A stretch of 64,000 nt of DNA from Liquidambar formosana (GCA_039720395.1 CM077832.1:16273350-16337349), one strand, 5' to 3'. Positions 1 to 11,821 are shown, counted from the first letter of the stretch. A program made the numbers and translations. The notes: a model not told the origin generated them from the sequence alone.

Positions 1-150
1 TTATTTTGGCTAAACACGTTTTTTTTTGGGTCTGGGGGATTTTGGCTAGACAGCTTGATTGCTCCTCCTGTCATGTTGTTTGTCCTATGAGAATTGTGGA
101 TCGGAAACTTTTAAGTATATGTACAAACAAATTACCTCACATAGCAAGCA

Positions 151-224
151 GCTGGAATAGCTCAGTTGGCTAGAGCGTGTGGCTGTTAACCACAAGGTCG
201 GAGGTTCAAGCCCTCCTTCTAGCG
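151..224 (+). tRNA. tRNA-Asn (anticodon GTT)
   Basis: A 74-nt cloverleaf. The acceptor stem GCTGGAA pairs with TTCTAGC (one G-T pair) and is followed by discriminator G. The D-loop carries the A box (TAGCTCAGTTGG), and the T-arm carries the B box GGTTCAAGCCC. The anticodon stem TGTGG/CCACA closes the loop CTGTTAA, which places GTT at positions 34-36. There is no intron. A short T-run about 10 nt downstream (234-237) can serve as the Pol III terminator. The sequence reads as an intact nuclear-type plant tRNA-Asn. It converges with the tRNA-Ser 89 bp away. Confidence 0.97.
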
Positions 225-312
225 TGTTGAAAATTTTATATTTGCTCTTCATTTTCATTTATTTAAAAAAATAAAAAAATAAAATAAAATTGGGAAGAAA
301 AGAAGGGCTTTT

Positions 313-394
313 CGTGGGCGGCAGGATTCGAACCTGCGCGGGCAAAGCCCACATGATTTCTAGTCATGCCCGATAACCACTCCGGCACGCCCAC
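313..394 (-). tRNA. tRNA-Ser (anticodon AGA)
   Basis: An 82-nt class II tRNA read on the minus strand. The acceptor stem GTGGGCG pairs with CGCCCAC and is followed by discriminator G. The anticodon stem ATGA/TCAT closes the loop CTAGAAA, giving AGA. A long variable arm (TGTGGGCTTTGCCCGCG) and a B box (GGTTCGAATCC) identify a serine tRNA. There is no intron. An AAAA run on the plus strand at 298-301 is a T-run terminator on the transcribed strand. It looks functional. Confidence 0.97.
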
Positions 395-2820
395 TCATGT
401 TGAACAACAGTCCATGTTTTTCTATATCATTGGATTTTATTGCCATGTATCATTTCAGTTTCGCTGGCGGTCGTCTAGTCAATTTATGACAGAACTTTAT
501 TAGATTTTTTGTTTGTTCGAAAGAAATCAAATGGTTAACGTAATCGGAACATAATGATTATTATTTATTTATTTTTCCTAAAACTTTTTAGTTGAACCCT
601 TCATGAAAAGAAAAAAAAATTAAAAAAAAAAGCTCACATGACTTGCTACTTGTTTTATTATTGGAAGTAAAGTGCCCTTATAACCTTTGGTTTCCAAGAT
701 CTTTTGCCAAAATGTTGTATATTTTGGATTTGAATTAGACCACAAAATTGAACTTGGACAAAAATTAGACAGCTTTAAATTTTAAAAATAGTGCTAAAAA
801 ATTCAAATAAAAGCATTTTTGACAGGTTCAAGATAGGGTCCACATAAGAAAACTTCATACATTTCTAGGGTTTATTGGCAGCCTATTATTGTAAACCCTA
901 TTATACTCCCATTTTATGGGACAATCTCCACATACTAGGGTACCACATGCTCATTATCCAATCCAGGTTGTAGTGTCCGACTTGTACAAAACAACGCATA
1001 GGAATTTCATATTCACTCAAGCTCATATCCAATTTTTAGCAAAAGATGCATGAGTATTGATATCAGCTATAGATGTATAGAATTAGTTGCAATACTTATC
1101 CTACATTCCTTCCTAATCTTATATTATCTCACCTTTTAATCTGGTGTGATGAATGTAGCTCACTAGGGCACTAGAGAAAGAGACTAAGCCATTAATTAGT
1201 GCTAGGTTCCCAAATATGGGGTCGGAGTGATAGGAGATCTTTCTCTATTCAAGGCATTTTTATTCAATGTAACGGGGGTATGCCCCCCATGGACACATAC
1301 ATTTGGTTATGTGGTATCATGTGAGGAGGTGCTTATGTCTTGGAGGGGCGCATACACTGGTTACATGAAATGATTTTCCTCATTTAGGATACAATGACTG
1401 TTTTATATTGCCGATTAAGAAAAAAAAAAAAAAAAACTATTTTATATTTCTCATACGACAAAATATAGGATTTGATGTGCAGGAAAGAATTTTGTTTTGA
1501 GGATCAATACGTAATTAAAAGCACTAATGGAAAATGATAAAATTATTTGGTTTTTGTGATTTAATTAAATTTTTCTTGATAACATAGTGATTTAATGAAA
1601 ATTAAGATTAGTTTTTATGATTAATTAAGAAATGTTGGTTAGCTTTCGGTCATATAAGGTTTTATTGTCAAAACCACTGCAAGTCTAAGATTTGCCCCAC
1701 AAAACCAATATCCCAGTTTATATTTGGGCCTAGACCCAACCTGAAGTCAACCAAAGCTTTATGGGTTATTTGACAAACTTAAAAACTTGGCTAGTTGAAA
1801 ATAAATTTGATCAATTTTGATTTCACATTATTTGGTCAATTTTAAAATTCCCAACTAGACCCTTAAGGCTCTAAGCCGACCCTGTGTTAGTATGTTCATG
1901 CACAACTCGGGCTAGCCCAACTTTCATTTGATGCTTTGAACTATGCACGGATCACCTTCAATCTTAGGGGCTTTAGGCAACTCATTTGGGCCTTTTGACG
2001 GATCCCTCGATTTTATTTGCATACTCCATTTATTTTAAATCTCTTAAGATTTTATGAAAAATATAAAATATTTTTATGAAAATTTGTCACGTTATATATA
2101 TATATATTTTTAATAAAACCTTAAAAAGTGAAAAGAAATGGAGAGTAAAGTTTAGGGGTTCCAATAGTGGCCCTCAATTTAATTCTATCTACCCATAATT
2201 TGGAGGCCTCCGACAAATATTCAGATCCAACTTACTCTCTATCCTTTTTTTTTTTTTAAATTTTTTTTATTAGCTTCAGACCCAACTTCCTCCCTGTTGG
2301 AGAAGCCATTGAAAATATTATGGTCATAATATTAGTCTAAAATCATTCTATTAGCTCTCTCTATAATGGCAAATTTATTGAAGCACTTATTCCCGCATAG
2401 GTTATTTTTTGTCACACCAAATCTGCCAAAAGATTTGATTACTTTATCACTGTCTTCCCTACCCGATCAACAATATCTTGGTTCTCTAATAGAGTAGGGC
2501 ATCTATCCCAATTGTTGCTCCAAAGTCCCTAGCTCAAGGTCATCTAGCAAAAGGACGCTGTTAGGGATCTTGAATTTGAGATTCCCAGATGGACAAAATG
2601 TGGGATCACCCATTCTTTGTGTCTGTTTGGAAGTCTTGAATTTGGGATACCCAGTATTTTCTATAACAAAAATATGGTTTTGATCCTCAATCTCATTTCC
2701 AATTAGCGGACAATGTGGGTCTCTGTTTGATCCCATCTAAAGCTCAAATTTGGGCCTTTGGCCTACATACTAAAGTGAGCTGGACCCACCTGCTCAACAA
2801 TGGGTCTAACTTGAGCTAGT
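395..2820. other. Gene-free AT-rich spacer
   Basis: No credible coding region is seen. The stretch holds poly-A/T runs, an A17 tract near 1418-1436 that could be a retroposon tail, a short (TA)n near 2092-2108, and near 1995-2180 a degraded sequence resembling the Mutator-like MITE family of 28-32 kb (phrases such as cttaagattttatgaaaaat). Confidence 0.6.
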
Positions 2821-2835
2821 CCAGTTTTATTTGCC

Positions 2836-3260
2836 TACTTAAAGAGGGTGGTTATTGCAACTCCTTAATTTTATTTGTTCACCTAATTAATTTTAATTTC
2901 TTAAGATTTTAGAAAAATATAAAGACCTGTTTGGCTGTCCAATTCAAAATTAAATGATTTAATAAATTTTATATAATATTGATAACACAATCCATCATCT
3001 TAAATTAAAAAATTCAAGAAAATGATGATGATCATCATAAATAAGAGTGAAAATTCAAAATAGTAGTATTTTATGGATTCCTTGGAATTGATTTTATAAC
3101 ATCAACTATAGTGATAACTTCAACATTTTAAAATATTATAATTCAAGGTGATGGATATATACCTTCAATCTTATGTAAAATTTTTTGAATTGTTTAATTT
3201 TAAATTGGACAACCAAATAGGAAAAGGTTTTTATGAAATTGAGCGTATTGTTCACTAGAA
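2836..3260. mobile_element. Relic of the Mutator-like MITE family, interrupted by a Tourist-like MITE
   Basis: The left part (ggttattgcaactcctt, then cttaagattttagaaaaa) aligns by eye with the left arm of the MITEs at 31.57 and 28.0 kb. The family phrase gaaaaatataaa|aggtttttatg is split exactly by the Tourist-like insertion at 2924-3221. The right terminal repeat is not recognisable, so this is a decayed copy. Confidence 0.5.
2924..3221. mobile_element. Tourist-like (PIF/Harbinger) MITE, 298 bp
   Basis: The terminal inverted repeats start CCTGTTTGGCTGTCCAATT on the left and CCTATTTGGTTGTCCAATT on the right (reverse complement), and both continue AAAATTAAA, so they span about 29 bp. The flanking AAA (2921-2923 and 3222-3224) is a plausible 3-bp target duplication. 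Removing the element restores the sequence of the host repeat. It belongs to the same family as the element at 4738-5041. There is no coding capacity. Confidence 0.75.
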
Positions 3261-3960
3261 TATATATCATTTGAAATAATTTTACAAAAAAAAGTTTTTT
3301 AAAAATCTTTCATTGCTAGCTAGCTAGCTATCTATCACCTCCTCTTCTCTCTCACTAAAGAACATCAATTATAAACTAAATTCAATGTCATATATCGTTT
3401 ACCTATAACTTCTAGTGCCTCGCATGTGTTACAATTCCTAGTGATCGAATATATATATATATATATATACACACCAAGAGATTGAGGTCGGTCATAAGAA
3501 ATTGGAATCTAGATTTCACTTTATCTCCCCTTCTCAGTTGATGTGCCAATAAAACTGTGCTATAGTGACTTTCTTGAACTCGTTCATTATTAGGTCATAA
3601 AAATTTGTTCAAACCTTGTGCAATAATGTCAAAAGAAAATAAAGCTACTTTATGAAGAGAGTTCAGCTCCTCTCAATTTCTAGAATGTTTTTCACGGATG
3701 AGCTTGTTCACTGTGTGACTTTGCACTATCTCATCCAATCAAACTTATTCACTAGTGTCTTTATGCCATCTAATCCAATCTTAGCTCCAAGGGTTTGTGC
3801 CCTTTGTCCCCTTAGACTAGGTCCACTAAGGTCCAAACCTTCAACACCGTGGGACCCGCAAAGCGGCAAAGGTCTTGCTGCATAATGAAAAGTTGAGCTG
3901 CATAATAAAATATCTCACGAGAACCAATGTATACAAGAACTAGAATGATTCTCTAATTCC

Positions 3961-4153
3961 CATTTCCTATGGACAGTGTGGTTAAAATTATTCTTAGTCC
4001 ACACCCAAAGAAACTCATCATGCCACATGCAGCCATTTTGTTTATTTAATTATTTTTTCTTTTGGTGAAAATGAAATGTATTAAAATAGAATTAAGAACA
4101 CATTTTAGGGGTACTTTAAACACGTGTTTTAACCACACAGTCCATAGGAAATG
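3961..4153. repeat. Foldback repeat with 27-bp arms
   Basis: CATTTCCTATGGACAGTG at 3961 continues to GGTTAAAA. It recurs as its reverse complement at 4127-4153 with one mismatch in 27 bp. About 140 bp separate the arms. This suggests a small hairpin transposon or foldback MITE. No target duplication was recognised. Confidence 0.6.
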
Positions 4154-4737
4154 AATACACTCCAATCTGAGCTCCTAGAGCACGTTTCAGGGTTCGTAAG
4201 GTGCACTTCAGCGTCCACTTCAAGCTAATGATGAATACATGCACATAGGGGGATCACAACGCAGTGTACTAAGCATAAATTCCTTCTCATGTCCACATGT
4301 GTTAAAGGCATTGGAGCCTTTACCTTCGATCAGAAATGAGTGCACTAAGGTCTGGAGGTTGCCGTAGAAGTGTGTAATAAGCCCTGCTTTGGCATCTGGA
4401 ACTCAGACCAATAGGTGAGCAACGCCCACATTGAAAGCAAAGTCGGTTTAGTGAAGGTGCGTGTAAGTTGGTTTGAACACTTTGACTATCAAACCCGAAA
4501 AAAAAAAAACCAAAGAAAGAAAGAAAGAGCAAAGTTGGCTCAAGCTTGCGTGCAACTCCATGCATATGCAGCCATCCAAGCAGTGATGCCAATATAACTA
4601 CAGCACTTGGAAGTTGGAATCACTATTTAATATTCATTGTTTTTCACCCCTCTCTAACAACACGGGCCTCTTCTTAGTAAGCTAGGAAAAATGGCTAAGG
4701 AATACATAAATGGGATTACGTTTATGCAATCTATTAA

Positions 4738-5041
4738 GGGTCTGTTTGGGTATCGAATTTGAAATTAGATAATTCTAAAAATTTTACATAATACCAAAAG
4801 TATAAATCTATCACCTTAAATTAGAATATTTAAAAAAGTTAGAGTCATCACTATAATTCATGTTAAGGATCAATTCCTACAAATTCATGAAATGTCACTA
4901 TTTTGAATTTCTACTCATATTTGTGATGATGATTACTATTTTCTTTAAATTTGTTAATTCATGGTGATGAATTTATGCTTTTGCATGATATGTAAAACAT
5001 CTTGAATTATCTAATTTCAAATTGGATACCCAAAAAAGGCC
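4738..5041. mobile_element. Tourist-like (PIF/Harbinger) MITE, 304 bp
   Basis: The terminal inverted repeats GGGTCTGTTTGGGTATCG (left) and GGCCTTTTTTGGGTATCC (right, reverse complement) continue into a shared AATTTGAAATTAGA, about 32 bp in all. The target duplication is TAA (4735-4737 and 5042-5044). TWA target choice and a GG-start TIR fit PIF/Harbinger Tourist MITEs. Non-coding and AT-rich. Confidence 0.85.
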
Positions 5042-5216
5042 TAATTCTTTCATTAGATGACTTGATAAGTTGACACACACATTTACCCATCTACCCATGT
5101 GGTCCCTGGTTATCCCACTCTACGTGATGGGCTATTTATTTTATGCTTGAAGAAAGAGTGTTAATTAATTAGCAGGTAGCTTCGGAGCTTCCATACTATA
5201 CATATTTTACCTTTCC

Positions 5217-5278
5217 TTTTTTTTTTTTTTCCTTTTTTTTTTTTTTTTGGTTTGTGGGGGGGGGGGGGGGGGGGGGGC
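5217..5278. repeat. Poly-T tracts followed by G22 homopolymer
   Basis: Runs of T (5217-5248) are followed after a short spacer by 22 consecutive G (5256-5277). This can form G-quadruplexes and is prone to length error in sequencing, so its exact length is uncertain. Confidence 0.8.
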
Positions 5279-7690
5279 CTTCCACTAAGGACTATATATA
5301 TGTCCATACATAGGTTAACTGAGGAACCCTCTCAAATGCCGAATTTGTCGTGAGAGGTCCAAACTAACTAGCAAGCAATGGGGAAAATGACTAAAAAAAG
5401 CATTACTAGATCCTATCAAATAGTGAGAGTCCTATTGAATGTACTTGTAGATACCTATTTTCATACATTAATTCTTCACCTTTGGGACCAAAAAAGCAAA
5501 AAAAAGAAAAAAAGGGGAAAATGACATACGAACGAATGATGTGGCAGTGAGGGACAGTCACAATCCTAGCAAATAAAGGGTGGTTATCAAGTGAAGGCTA
5601 GAAGGAGGTCCCCAAATCCATGTCAAATTTGTCCGCATTGTTGCACGTTTTAATGACACCGCCAATTGTGTCGTATTCTCTTCGTATGGGAAAACTATCG
5701 TTTGGAATTTGGATTTATTAGATTTGGGAGAAAAATCCTAATGGTGTGATTGGATGAGAAACTTGCAACTTGTAGGAGGGATTTTGGTTAGGATGAGATT
5801 TTAACTTAAATCGCATTTATCATTGTAGCCATAATTTGGCATTGAAATTCCAACCTAGTCCAAATCTTTCCTGCAAATCTTTTGTCCAAACACACCATTG
5901 AGGCGAGTCTATTAATAATGATTTTGCAATGACGGATATCCATATAGGCAAACACATATTCATATATAAAAAGAATTTGAACATGTATTTATGTATTTTT
6001 TTTGTCTGTCATTACAAGATTCATTTGAGAATGTTTCTACAAAGTAGGTAGACCATGCATTTCCAAAGGGAAAAGGGAAAATGTTTTGCGATGAAAGGAT
6101 TTGGTTGGCACCAAATGTTATACCAAGGGCAATCTCTTCTCTTCTCCGAAATGGAATTATATAATTGTCAAGGTCGAACCATATATGCATCATATCACAT
6201 GGGAAGTGGTCCTATACAAGGACAATAGGCTTAAATGCCAAATTTAAGGCGGCCTTCAAATCCTCAAGGAATACAAAATGGACGGGTGTGGACCACCGCG
6301 CGGGTCCCCTGGGCCTGTGTCAACGGCTACTTAGCCATGTGAGGGCATGTGGCTAAACGAATTCATCCACCCCTTCACCAGTTTTTCATGGCCAATAATT
6401 TGTAGGAATTTTCGATGCCGTATAAGATTTTTGGGGCTGTTTGGAAAGTTCAAAAACCTGGCCAGCCCCGTGCACGTGTGGTGGGTTTAAACTTGTTCGT
6501 GCTTGGTTCCCGCTCGAAAATTGTAGAGCCCATTAATTAGCCTCCGGATTGAAGGGGGAAGAAAACAAACAGCTATCATTGTAATAGGGAAGGCTGTTTC
6601 GGATGCGTCCGGGTGCGTCACCTGTCAATAGGGGGTTTGGGTCCTCTCCAGTCTTAATGCCTCCAGTCTCATCCAGTCTACGGTCCTAAATGCTCTAACT
6701 TGATTCAAAGGTTTCAAGCCACCCACGTCATTTACCCATTCAAGTTGCCTTTTGCCTAACTCAAAAGGTTGACAACTTGTTTTAATGGATGTAACTTCAC
6801 CAAAACCCTCCCCTATATTCACTTTATCTATCCCTTTGAGAGGGACTCTGGTGAAGTTGACGGCGCAGAGCAAAGGCAGCAAAACTAGTCAATATCACTT
6901 GATTTTTACTTTAAAGTTTGAACTTTTCATTGGTTGAGAAGGAGAAAACCTATCCAAGTTTGGATTTTTAGGTGCAACAATGGTTTCTGGCAATCTAAAG
7001 GGATAGAACTCAGTTCAATCCTACATCTATATGGCCTGAAAGAAGCAGGTTCAACCTCGTAATTGTAGAGCCTAGAAGAAATTATGCAAAAACAACCGGA
7101 AAGATATTTATGTTTTTGAATCAATGAATCCGCCATAGTTGCTTTTGCAAAAAAAAAACATGGAGAAACACCTAATTTAATGATGGAATCCCTCACCATA
7201 CCAACAGTAGCACACCTGCAAATACAGATCTAAATCTCTTCTATTTTTATTTTCTTATGCTATTCTTCTTTATCCCCAAATCGGCAACAATGGCAAGGCC
7301 CAAAAATTTGATCCATGTACAGATATGTATAATTTACAGAAAAAAGGCCTTTATTTATTTATTTTTTTGGGTAAAAAATCCTTAAGATCATCGTCAATGC
7401 AGACCTATTTTTCTTGATCGGCGATTTCCCAAAGAATGACCAAAAATATTTGTAGGGATTCAGTTATGGAGGAGAGAGAATGAAAACACTGGGTTAAAAT
7501 TCATCTCGATTCTGTAAGCACACCGTCAGCGTTTTGATAAAGGCTAAAATGACAACTTAAGCAAGTAAATGACATGGCTTGATATTAGCCCTTTGATTAA
7601 ATTATGAGGTGGAGCTTTAGGAATCGTGGACTGGAGGAGATTGGACAGCTTTAGATTGGAGAGGATTCACTCTTGTCAATAGGTGAATTT
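5279..7690. other. Gene-free spacer
   Basis: Only short unsupported reading frames are seen. Part of the 6.3-7.7 kb segment may be the decayed continuation of the retroelement whose gag relic lies at 7.7-8.8 kb, but I recognise no domain in it. Confidence 0.5.
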
Positions 7691-7699
7691 ATAGAAGTC

Positions 7700-8809
7700 G
7701 TTAGTTCCTAACATTGAATGGTGAAACAGTTAACATGTTCTACTGTGGACTGTCGCTTTTCTTCGCCTAAGAATAAAGTGAAGTCGAGACACCTAAATCC
7801 CCTAGGAAACTTATGGCAACGGTCTATCCACTCCAGATATGGCTTCCTATATAGCAGCCTATTAACCTGCCTATGAGGAGCCATGCCCACACACTCTTGT
7901 ATCATATTTAAAATTTCATTATGGTCTGAAAGACTGTTTAGAGATTATGTATGGTCTCTTGGACCAAATACCTGGCCATAATTTTCTATTGGTGGGTTTG
8001 GGTAGAAATTCTTAGGTGGTCTCGAAAAACCATTAGGGTGGCCATATTGCCCGAGGGGTGGTCTGTTATCAAAACCATAAGTACCTTGACCATATTCCAC
8101 ATATGGTTGGCCTTTCGTTGTTCTATAATCATTTTCATACAGCGGGTTTATTACATTTTTAGATGTTCGTTTCCTTTTCCATTACCATGACCAACCATAT
8201 TTTGACCATTGGTCTGATTAAGATTTCGGTTAAAATGGTCTGTCTCATTAAAGTTGTAACCTGCACCATTTTTCTTACCCTCTCCCCCTTGGGAAGTTTT
8301 AGCCCTGTCTAACTGGTCGTTTCTAAATGGAGGTGGAACATAAACCCTCTCATTCTTAGGCCGTTGGAAACTTGAGACGTTTGATTGAGGGGTAAACTCC
8401 ACTTGGGATTTTTGTGAATTATCATTATCACCTGACCCTAGACCTTTAGTTTTCCTCTTATGGCCTAGTCCATTTTGGTTGCTTAGAGTAAAAACTAATG
8501 TAGTCAAGTGTTCACATAACGTGTCTAACTTGTTTAGTTTATCCAGTTTGTCCAATTCGTTGAGTTTGATACTCAACTCGTCAATTTTCAATCCTAGGGT
8601 ATTTCCCATTTGCTCTATTTTGTCTCCTAGGTGATTAATTCTTGAAGGGACGACAAAAGGCCTTACATTGTCCCTGCCATGTCTCTAATGGTAATTGCAG
8701 TTTCTTCCACTATGAAAATTTCCCTAGAAAGGTTTTCCTCTTGGTATGATTCTTCTGTTGGCTGTTGGCCATCAGAAGTACCCACTATACTCCTCATTTT
8801 TCTTGACAT
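7700..8809 (-). pseudogene. Decayed gag of a Ty3-type LTR retrotransposon
   Basis: A degenerate gag-like reading frame on the minus strand. It starts at ATG 8807-8809 (MSRKMRSIVG). After about 55 codons it meets stops within a conserved-looking IRDMAGTM..LLSSLQELI stretch. It continues from 8609 as a 152-codon Asn/Gly-rich open stretch with an LDKLDKLNKL coiled-coil-like segment. After two further stops it ends with PRGF, LFLGEE, STVEHV and FTIQC (about 7710-7870). That last motif series matches the N-terminal part of plant Ty3/gypsy gag proteins, which carry PRGF, FSGE, STVEHV and FTxQC. At least four in-frame stops show it is dead. No protease, reverse transcriptase or integrase was found beside it, and its LTRs were not located. 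Confidence 0.75.
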
Positions 8810-9834
8810 TTACACTTTCCCTGTCCTATCGAACGTGTCAAAAAGGTGTTTACACTAAAATGTTGAGGGTATGCTAAGGCTCGAAAGCTTAAATATCGTG
8901 TAACCATAACCCTCAGCACCTCTTATGCTGTTGAATTCAAGGCCGTTGGCCTCAAATGCCTAATCAATCACTGGTTTGATTAAAATTAAAATGTAAATCA
9001 GGCAATGAATAGAGATAGGGGTTTTTCTTTCTAAGGTTGTAAACTAATGTCTATTTGCAAACTAAATTCATAGAGTTAGATCGAGAAATAGAAAAGGAAA
9101 GTGCTTCATTAAAAGGAAATATTTACAGAGATTCCAAGTAGGAAACAGCAAGATGTCCAATATTGAAAGCGTAAAACTAACAAGATTGCTAAGAAGCTAA
9201 AACAAATTTAAAACTGAGAGTTATAAAGCTAAAATGAACTAGATTTGATTTCCTGAGAAAGAGTTGTTGTGGTGAGAACCCTTTCTCCATGTATGTCTTC
9301 TTCTTTCTTTTATACAGCAACTTAGGCTAACTTCCACGATCCAGGTCATGGACAATCTGGGCAATTAATCAACTGGTTTAACTCCTACTTTGTCAGTTGT
9401 AGTGGGCTTCTCCCTTGCCGTCGTGCTCCTTATAGGACTTCACTCACCCCATTACGCTTAATGTGATAGAGTTCTTCAACAACTGTTCATTCCTTTTCTC
9501 AACTTCTTTGACGTGGTCAAAGATGCACGTGTTCCTCCTTTGTTGTAGTTTGTTTTTATACTTCAGCAGATTAATCCTACATGGCACAAATCACATACGT
9601 GGCCTACTTAATCCTAATACATTTCTGCCCCTTGATAAGTCATTTTTAGGTGGAAACACATTGGTTATAAATCAAACCAATGCCTTAAAGAGCTTATCTT
9701 AATCTCACACTTTATTTATTTTATTTTATTTTACAATAAGGTATTTAAACATTTTTCCCGACACATTTTTATATACGGATAAAGTCATCGTATACTCCGT
9801 ATCTTAATGCCAACCTACCATCTTTTGTGCACTC
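8810..9834. other. Spacer, possibly retroelement leader
   Basis: No gene is seen. On the minus strand this lies 5' of the gag relic, so part of it may be the untranslated leader or LTR of that element. I could not find TG...CA ends or a primer-binding site. Confidence 0.4.
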
Positions 9835-10059
9835 TTACCCTCTATTTAGTTCATGGATTTTGCTATGGAAAGAAAATAAATTTTAAGGAATTACACTTTT
9901 CCTTGTTTGGTTGGAATGGAAAATTGAAGGAAAAAAAATATTGAGGAAACTTTGGTTGAAAATCCTAAATCTAATTTTCCATTTAAAAACATGAGGAAAG
10001 TGTGGAAGAAACAGGGGAAAATTTTATCGGGCAGAGTCTCGATCAACCCCTCAGTTCTC

Positions 10060-10592
10060 TCACTTCCTCACCTCTCTTTGAGGAATGCGATGATGTCTAG
10101 TAAACCACCAAGCTCCGTTAACTACCAATCTACTTCCATAATCGGCAACATCTGCCCATCTTAAACTCAGATCTGCGATCGAGCCTAATAATATAAAATC
10201 CGACAGCATACGCTCTGTGGAGTCAAATGCCACCGTGGAACACTTGCTACATCTCATTGTGTACATCGCTCGAGTTGCGATGATTTCCACCTCCTTCATT
10301 GACAAGTTGGACCCTCTAAAACAACATTTGCCATGGCAAACGTTGGCATTTGATTTTGGGGGTGGGTTTCATTGTCGGGATCAACTCTAGGAGGTGGAAT
10401 CATTGGGATATTCTCCTTTACTGCTATGAGGTCTTGATCATCCATGGTCATTCGCTGGGGTTGCTCTAATTGGGAAAGGGATTGCAATGAATATTGATTT
10501 GGAAACCCACAAAAACCCATGGCCACATGGAAATGGGAGACAGAGCCGGTGATAACTGAGGAGGAAAGGAGAGGATGACAATTATATGGCAT
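10060..10592 (-). pseudogene. Unrecognised coding-like segment inside the Harbinger-like element
   Basis: Two reading frames of 98 and 81 codons overlap by a few bases on the minus strand (10592-10296 and 10305-10060) in different frames, as if one coding sequence had a frameshift. The composition is ordinary for protein (few repeats, balanced residues), unlike the low-complexity frames around it. The first has a Pro/Asn-rich middle (MIPPPRVDPDN). The second has clustered Cys (MRCSKCS) and a Trp-rich end (NGAWWF). I do not recognise the family. It may be a gene fragment captured by the transposon, or chance. Confidence 0.3.
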
Positions 10593-10972
10593 AGCAGGCT
10601 TACCATTGATACTTGGGTAAGAATGTTGTGGGAAGAGAAATTATGTGCTAATTAAAGGTTTTTCTTTTGAGAGTGAAATACTTCCATTCAAGGGATTCCT
10701 CGTTGCTTGAAATAGAGAGTGAGAGAGATGCAAAAGCTAAATAGAGAGATGGTTGAGGTTCTCGAGAATTCCTTCCTCATCTCTTTCTTTCTTTCTTTCT
10801 TAGGGAAATTAGCAATAACCCTTATTAGGGGACTGCTTTTAACAAAAAACCCACCATAAGATTTTTTAACTCCAAAACCCATTTTTTAAAAGATTCTTTA
10901 AGCAAAAGGAAATGTTTTTTAAAAATACCTGTTTTAACCTTTTATATTTTGGGATATGTTTCAAACTAGATT

Positions 10973-11262
10973 TGTAGAAGAAGAAGAAGGGAGGAAGGGA
11001 GGAGCGGGCGGAGGGAGAGAGAGAGAGAGAGAGAGAATGAGAGGAAGGGCTATGAAGATGAAGATGAAGAAGAAGAAGAAGAAGAAGAAGAAAAACCAGA
11101 TTAGGAGAGAGACAGAGACAGAGACAGAGACAGAGAGAGAGGGGTGGAGGGAAAGAGAGAGAGAGAGAGGGAAGGGTTGTGAAAATCTAGAAGATGAAGA
11201 TGAAGAAGAAGAAGAAGAAAAACTAGATCTAGAAAAAAAAAAAAAAAAAACCAGATTTGAAA
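10973..11262 (+). repeat. Homopurine tract of GA, GAA and GACA repeats
   Basis: About 290 bp that is almost all purine on the plus strand: (GA)n blocks, (GAA)n blocks, (GACA)n near 11110-11130, and A18 at the end. A block GATGAAGATGAAGAAGAAG occurs twice (about 11055 and 11195), so part of it is an imperfect tandem duplication. The reading frame through it is an artefact of composition. Confidence 0.85.
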
Positions 11263-11318
11263 AATGAGATTTTCTTCTCTAACAGCGACCGACCTTCTCC
11301 GACTACCACCTTGCCATA

Positions 11319-11367
11319 ACTATCATCTTCTTCTTCTTCTTCTTCTTTTTTTTTTTTTTTTTTTTTT
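11319..11367 (+). repeat. (CTT)n plus poly-T, inverted relative to the purine tract
   Basis: Repeated CTT units followed by about 20 T. This is the reverse complement in type of the (GAA)n/A18 block 60-120 bp upstream, so the two can pair as a hairpin or form a triplex. Confidence 0.75.
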
Positions 11368-11458
11368 GTGTGTGTCTTTGTTTGCAACTTTAAATCTGCT
11401 GATTTTTGGGGGCTGTTTTGGGGGCTACTATTGTAGTGGTTTTGTCAAAACATAAAGT

Positions 11459-11821
11459 AACAAGTTACTATTGTGTTGCTGTATAATTTTTCAAAGACAA
11501 TAGTAAGCTAACACTATTGTAGTGTTTTTTTTATATTTTTTCAAAGACAACAGTATTCTGTTACAATGTAGTGTATAAATTTTTTAAAACACACAATAGT
11601 AAACTAGTACTGTTGTCTGTATAATTTTTTCAAAGCACACAAAAGTAAACCAACAGTAAAGTGATACTGTTACATAAACTAACTACCAACAGTAAAGTGA
11701 TACTATTGTACAAACTAACTTACCAATAGTAAAGTGATACTATTGCATAAACAAATTGGTACAATTTGATACTGTTGCCATTCAAATACACTAGCAACAG
11801 TAAAGTGATTTTCTTGTAATG
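11459..11821. repeat. Hairpin-unit repeat block with CACTA-like end
   Basis: At least three direct units of about 37 bp contain AACAGTAAAGTGATACTGTT or close variants (around 11658, 11690 and 11730). Each is an imperfect palindrome (AACAGTA/TACTGTT arms). Related ACAATAGTA and CAACAGTA motifs extend on both sides. The block ends TTTTCTTGTAATG (to 11821), which resembles a reversed CACTACAAGAAAA terminus. Such arrays are typical transposase-binding subterminal repeats of CACTA elements. The opposite end was not found. Confidence 0.5.

Noticed and set aside
1141..1440. Possible SINE or LINE tail ending in A17 near 1436
   Set aside because: No A/B boxes and no convincing target duplication, so it was left as spacer.
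8151..8609. 152-codon minus frame taken as a host gene
   Set aside because: It reads in line with gag motifs and stops on both sides, so it is part of a dead retrotransposon.
10956..11267. 103-codon frame of Glu/Lys/Arg repeats
   Set aside because: Translation of the GA/GAA microsatellite tract only.
11459..11821. Regularly spaced palindromic repeats as a CRISPR-like array
   Set aside because: Units are degenerate, the intervening sequence is repeated too, the genome is eukaryotic and no associated genes exist. A transposon subterminal array explains it.
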